In this document: positions 60,557 through 64,000 of the stretch, piece after piece
Layout of the letters: each line of letters starts with the position of its first letter
Position numbering within the stretch: position 1 is the first letter of the stretch
DNA from: Streptomyces tuirus
Lineage (GTDB): Bacteria > Actinomycetota > Actinomycetes > Streptomycetales > Streptomycetaceae
Length of the DNA: 64,000 nt
Direction: 5' to 3'
Assembly (NCBI RefSeq): GCF_014701095.1
Contig: NZ_AP023439.1
Location: forward strand, 496,001-560,000
Notes under the pieces: generated by a model
What the model saw: only the letters and a program-made list of their open reading frames with translations
The model's database searches: none
What the model was told of the DNA's origin: nothing
Translations under genes and position numbers: made by a program

Positions 60557-61378
60557 TCAGGTCGGGTCGACGTCGGTGTGCAGCGGGTGGTGGTCCGAGG
60601 ACGGCGTCGGATGCACGCGGTGCCGGAGGGGGACGAAGCCGCGCAGGAACACGTAGTCGAACTTGAGCTGCCAGTCGGTCGTCGGCTGACAGGTGCCGGT
60701 GGGCGACGGGAGGCACTGCGGGTCCGCGTCCGTGGCCAGGGCCCAGATCCGGGTCAGTTCGGGAGAGTCCGGCACGGCGTTGAAGTCGCCGAGGAGGATC
60801 GCGCGGTCGTGCCGGGCGACCTCCGCGGCGAGCACGCGCGTCTGCTCCGCCCGGACCTCCTCCTGACGCCGTTGGGCGAGATGCGTGTTGAAGACCCGGA
60901 CGGACCGGTCACCCACGGTGGTGGTGACGGCCATGTACCCGCGGTCCTCGGAGCCGCCGTCGGGATACTCCACGCTGACGGGGTCCGTCATCGGCGCCGC
61001 GGAGAGGATCGCCTGGCCGAAGGCGCCCGGACTCCACGGAGTCCCCCCGCAGCGGCCCCATTTCCGCAGAACGGACCCGTACTCGACGTGGTAGACCAGC
61101 CCGTGGAGGTTCTCCAGGTACTCCCGGATCCTCTCGACGTCACGCACGCACGCTTCCTGCAGCCCGATGACCTGGGGCGCGGCCGCCGCGATCTCCGCGG
61201 CCCGGTCGACGTCGCTCACCTCGCAGGGGTTGCAGATGTTCCAGGTCATGACCCGGTTCGGCACGACGTCCCTGACGGCTTCCGCCGGCTGGGCCCCGCC
61301 GAAGAGGGCACCGGTCGGTGCACTGGGGCCGACCAGCGCCATGAAGACCGCCAGCATGGCGCCCGCGAACAACCGCAC
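60557..61378 (-). CDS. Secreted endonuclease/exonuclease/phosphatase-family protein
   Basis: 273 residues. A signal peptide (RLFAGAMLAVFMALVGPSAP) precedes the EEP fold: MTWNICNPCE (about 44), GLQEACVRD with the metal Glu (about 72), FNTHLAQRR, LLGDFNAVPDSPE (about 195) and the terminal SDHHPL His-Asp pair. Members are phosphodiesterases acting on nucleic acids, lipids or inositol phosphates. Two extra Cys pairs (CNPCE, CLPSPTGTC) may form disulfides. GTG at 61378 has GGAG upstream and leaves a normal signal; an ATG 66 bases further upstream is possible. Confidence 0.88.
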   Translation of the reverse strand: MRLFAGAMLAVFMALVGPSAPTGALFGGAQPAEAVRDVVPNRVMTWNICNPCEVSDVDRAAEIAAAAPQVIGLQEACVRDVERIREYLENLHGLVYHVEYGSVLRKWGRCGGTPWSPGAFGQAILSAAPMTDPVSVEYPDGGSEDRGYMAVTTTVGDRSVRVFNTHLAQRRQEEVRAEQTRVLAAEVARHDRAILLGDFNAVPDSPELTRIWALATDADPQCLPSPTGTCQPTTDWQLKFDYVFLRGFVPLRHRVHPTPSSDHHPLHTDVDPT

Positions 61379-61598
61379 CCCCGTGCTCCTGCCGAGCACC
61401 CTCGCCTCCTCACGGTGGACCCACGTGGCTCCTGGGGCCTCCATGAACGAGATTATGGGACGGGGCCGTCGGCGACACACACCCGGTGCGATCCCCGTCG
61501 AGGCCCGCGCCACGCTCCCCGGTCCTGGCGCCTTCGACAGGGAGGGACCAGGCTGTGCGTAGGGTGGTCGGACTGGTGATCGACGCGGGTGGTGTGGC

Positions 61599-62294
61599 AT
61601 GGACTGGCAGAAGTTCGCCGAAGATATGGCCCTGCTCGCGCGGAGGCTGCTGAAGCAGGACTCGGTGCAGCAGACGCTGGACGAGATCGCGGCGTCGGCC
61701 GTGCAACTGGTGGACGGCTGTGACGCCGCCGGGATCCTCGCGGTGCGCAAGGGCCGCGCCGTCACCCTGGCCTCGTACGGCGACATGGTCGAGGAGTCCG
61801 ACCGCCGGCAGGGCGAGCTGGGCGAGGGGCCCTGCTTCGACCTCGCCCGTCGCGCCGCCGACGACGACCGGCTGTTCCGGATCGTGGACATGACCCAGCC
61901 CCAGCCGGACTGGCCCCGCTACGCCGAGGCCGCGCGCGAACTGGGCATCGGCAGCATGACCGGAGTCCTGCTCTACACCCACGACGAGGACTTCGGCGCG
62001 CTCAACCTGTACTCCCGCCGCCCGGGCACCTTCACCGAGGACATCGCGACCGCCGGCTGGCTGCTCGCCTCGCACGCCGCGGTCGCCCTCGCCGACGCCC
62101 GCACCATCGACCAGCTCGAACACGCCCTGGAGACCCGGCACGCCATCGGCGAGGCCATGGGCATCCTCATGGAACGCCACGGGATGAGCGACGAGGAGGC
62201 CTTCAGCGTGCTCCGGAAGATCTCCCAGCATCACAACATCAAGCTGCGCGACGTCGCCGAGCGGGTCAGGGACAAGCGCGGCGATCCGGCGTAG
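61599..62294 (+). CDS. GAF-ANTAR regulatory protein
   Basis: 231 residues. A GAF sensor fills residues 20-160 (VQLVDGCDAAGILAVRKGR, GPCFDLAR, GVLLYTHDEDFGALNLYS), followed by an ANTAR domain (about 170-228: LEHALETRHAIGEAMGILMERHGMS, AFSVLRKISQHHNIKLRDVA, read in parts). ANTAR domains bind paired RNA hairpins and prevent termination of target operons. The signal and targets are unknown. Divergent from the secreted EEP gene. Confidence 0.93.
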   Translation: MDWQKFAEDMALLARRLLKQDSVQQTLDEIAASAVQLVDGCDAAGILAVRKGRAVTLASYGDMVEESDRRQGELGEGPCFDLARRAADDDRLFRIVDMTQPQPDWPRYAEAARELGIGSMTGVLLYTHDEDFGALNLYSRRPGTFTEDIATAGWLLASHAAVALADARTIDQLEHALETRHAIGEAMGILMERHGMSDEEAFSVLRKISQHHNIKLRDVAERVRDKRGDPA

Positions 62295-62372
62295 CGGCTC
62301 TGACCATCCCCGGCGCCGACGGCGTCGCACACCCACGTTCCTCCCGCCACGGCTCGCGGTAAGCCGGACTGC

Positions 62373-63716
62373 TCAGGCCAGGCCGAACCGCTCGGCGTGT
62401 ACCTGCTGGCGCGGGACCTTCAGGCCGCGCAGCGCGCTGAGCACGGCCGAGGTCATCGCGGGCGGGCCGCAGACGTACACGTCGCGCTCGGCTATGTCGG
62501 GAACCAGGGCACGGAGACCGTCCGGCTCGAACGGCGGGCTCCCCTCCCCCGTGCGACCGGTCAGCAGGTGCAGCTCGCCACCGCGGTCGGCGACCAGGGC
62601 CCGTACCTCGTCGACGAGCACGGCGTCGCGCTCGCTGCGCACCCGGTAGAGCACGACGACGTCGCCGGACGGCTCCTCCTCCAGCAAGGCCCGCACGGGC
62701 GTGATCCCCACGCCTCCGGCGATCAGGAGTGCGCCGGGCCGCGTCCGATGCAACGAGGTGAACGCGCCGTACGGCCCCTCGACGAACGCGCGGCTCCCGA
62801 CCGGGATGTGCCGCAGGCCGGCGCTGGCGCTGCCGACCGCCTTGGCGGTGAGGCGCAAGGTGCGTCCGTCGGGTGCCGCCGACAGCGAGAACGGATTCGC
62901 CGGCCACCAGTGGTGGTGTCCGGGGAACCGCCAGATGCAGAACTGGCCGGCCCGGGCCGGCAGCCGGTCGAGGTGGCGGCCGGTGACGTATACCGAAACC
63001 ACCTGGTCGGACTCCGGTACCACCGCGGTGACGTGGAACCGGTGGTAGGCGTTGCGCCACAGAGGCATGACGATCCGCCCCGTGACCAGGGCACCGAACG
63101 CGAACAGCCACAGGGCCCACCAGTAGATCGTCGCGAACGCGGACGACGTGAAGGTCGTGGTCTCCTGCAACTGGTGGACGAACGCCAGCCCCAGCGCCAC
63201 GTACAGCAGGAGATGCACACCGTGCCAGGTCTCGTACCGCAGCCGCCGCCTCACCTTCCGGACGGAGACCGAGGCGACCACGACGACGAGCGCCGCCGCC
63301 AGCATCCCGAGCAGCGAGGCCGGCACTCCGGCCAGTGCGAGGAACGTCTTCGGCATCGACGCGCCGTCGAGCCTCGCGTAGCCCAGCACCACCAGCACGG
63401 CGTGGGTGAGGAGGGTCCACAACAGGGTGAAGCCGACCCACCGGTGCCACACCGTCAGCCGGTCCATGCCGATACGGCGGTCGAGCCACGGCAGCCGGGC
63501 CACCAGCAGCAGTTGGAACAGCATCAGCACGGCGGCGTGCAGACCGAAGAACTTGGCGACCGTGAGCACGTCGTTCTTACCGGTCCCGGCGTCGAGGAAC
63601 AACACCTCGACGATCGCCAAGTTGGCGACGACGAAAGTCCACAGCGCCCATCGCGCCGCAACGACCGGAGGGACGGTGCGCCGGCGCACCGGCACCTGTG
63701 AACTCGTCGCTTCCAC
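62373..63716 (-). CDS. Ferric-reductase-like transmembrane flavoprotein
   Basis: 447 residues. Six membrane helices (about 20-210) contain paired histidines for haem (FFGLHAAVL, WHRWVGFTLLWTLLTHAVL, TWHGVHLLLYV), then a ferredoxin-reductase-type FAD domain (WRFPGHHHWWPANPFSLSAA, about 265) and an NAD(P) domain (IAGGVGITPVRALL, about 330; VYVCGPPAMTSAVL). It should move electrons from NAD(P)H across the membrane, to Fe3+ or oxygen. The GTG start has AGGGGGAAG upstream. Confidence 0.9.
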   Translation of the reverse strand: MEATSSQVPVRRRTVPPVVAARWALWTFVVANLAIVEVLFLDAGTGKNDVLTVAKFFGLHAAVLMLFQLLLVARLPWLDRRIGMDRLTVWHRWVGFTLLWTLLTHAVLVVLGYARLDGASMPKTFLALAGVPASLLGMLAAALVVVVASVSVRKVRRRLRYETWHGVHLLLYVALGLAFVHQLQETTTFTSSAFATIYWWALWLFAFGALVTGRIVMPLWRNAYHRFHVTAVVPESDQVVSVYVTGRHLDRLPARAGQFCIWRFPGHHHWWPANPFSLSAAPDGRTLRLTAKAVGSASAGLRHIPVGSRAFVEGPYGAFTSLHRTRPGALLIAGGVGITPVRALLEEEPSGDVVVLYRVRSERDAVLVDEVRALVADRGGELHLLTGRTGEGSPPFEPDGLRALVPDIAERDVYVCGPPAMTSAVLSALRGLKVPRQQVHAERFGLA

Positions 63717-63932
63717 TGCTTCCCCCTCATGTCCGACCTGACGGCCCGGGCCCGGCGGCCGTCGACCAGTACGTTGGGTGATTAAGGCGTTGAGCACAAG
63801 CCGGTTGCCGAAAGTGTCGAGGGGCGTCCTCGACCTTCTCGAAGAAGAACCCGTGTTTGAGGCTCCTGCAGTCCTCCACCCTCTCCATGCCGGAACGGCG
63901 ACGGCCGGTCGCGGTCATGGTGGCAAGGGGAT

Positions 63933-63976
63933 GACCGCCCGGGCTCTTCGGGGGCGCCTTGGAGCCCGGGGCGGTC
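63933..63976. terminator. Large GC-rich hairpin near the window end
   Basis: GACCGCC and CGGGCTC on the left pair with GAGCCCG and GGCGGTC on the right, with a one-base bulge. It probably terminates a gene lying beyond the right edge or separates it from the ferric-reductase-like gene. The 284 bp after that gene's start hold no supported coding region. Confidence 0.6.
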
Positions 63977-64000
63977 AGTGCATGGATGTGGCTCAGATCC

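Noticed and set aside
63727..63918. 63-codon leftward frame upstream of the ferric-reductase-like gene
   Set aside because: No ribosome site, no recognisable features, and it occupies the expected promoter region.

Overview
The window looks like a chromosomal segment of a Streptomyces or close relative. It is very GC-rich with GC-biased third codon positions, has many ATGA/GTGA translational overlaps, GTG and TTG starts, and typical actinomycete families (GAF-ANTAR, PAS-GAF-SpoIIE phosphatase, PASTA-less PknB-type kinase, many TetR/LacI regulators and MFS pumps). No tRNA, rRNA, CRISPR array, integrase or transposase was recognised.

Layout. (1) 1-625: start of an alpha/beta-hydrolase (prolyl aminopeptidase type), cut by the window edge. 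(2) 744-16315: a complete L-rhamnose catabolic locus. Leftward from a central divergent promoter run an ABC sugar importer (rhaT-rhaP-rhaQ-rhaS), the mutarotase rhaM, a secreted BNR propeller protein and a LacI regulator. Rightward run the isomerase rhaI, a fused aldolase/dehydrogenase rhaD and the kinase rhaB, then lutABC, which can turn the lactate branch into pyruvate. Matching LacI-type palindromes sit just downstream of both promoters. (3) 16324-20251: an SDR dehydrogenase and a secreted GH65-like glycosidase with a discoidin domain. (4) 20447-24338: a tightly coupled three-gene unit of pyranose-oxidase-like flavoenzyme, IolE-like TIM-barrel dehydratase and cytosolic FG-GAP propeller; I consider this the most novel system in the window, a candidate keto-sugar dehydration pathway. 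(5) 24460-28833: a decayed ABC transporter, a TetR regulator with recognisable operators, a MoxR/CoxE-like ATPase-VWA pair, an SDR remnant and a cupin. (6) 28972-35248: a PLP ammonia-lyase with a YheO-type regulator, a berberine-bridge-type flavoenzyme, a DUF4396 membrane protein under a CsoR-like operator, an SDR, a two-domain VOC protein and a GNAT acetyltransferase.

(7) 35272-39964: an opine/peptide-type solute-binding lipoprotein, a fused double permease and an MFS exporter behind a Zur-like box, without ATPase genes. (8) 40180-41652: a transmembrane Ser/Thr kinase. (9) 41791-44669: a cobalamin riboswitch followed by the cobalt ECF importer cbiMNQO, then an array of 26-bp hairpin repeats. 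(10) 44891-54233: a DinB/maleylpyruvate-isomerase-like protein, an ABC exporter with a convergent TetR gene, an amino-acid permease with a YtcJ-type amidohydrolase, a membrane protein and a DHA2 drug pump whose 3' end is duplicated. (11) 54467-64000: a ProP-like symporter, small conserved proteins, a 30-bp collagen-like repeat, a Rieske oxygenase, a PAS-GAF-SpoIIE phosphatase, a secreted endonuclease/exonuclease/phosphatase protein, a GAF-ANTAR RNA-binding regulator, a ferric-reductase-like flavohaemoprotein and a strong hairpin near the window end.

How the parts connect: the rhamnose locus is self-contained from possible polymer attack to pyruvate; the pyranose-oxidase unit and the GH65 enzyme suggest further sugar scavenging; and two or three metal-linked loci (CsoR-like operator, Zur-like box, B12/cobalt) lie between 32 and 45 kb. 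All functional calls come from reading the translated sequence; no database search was possible.
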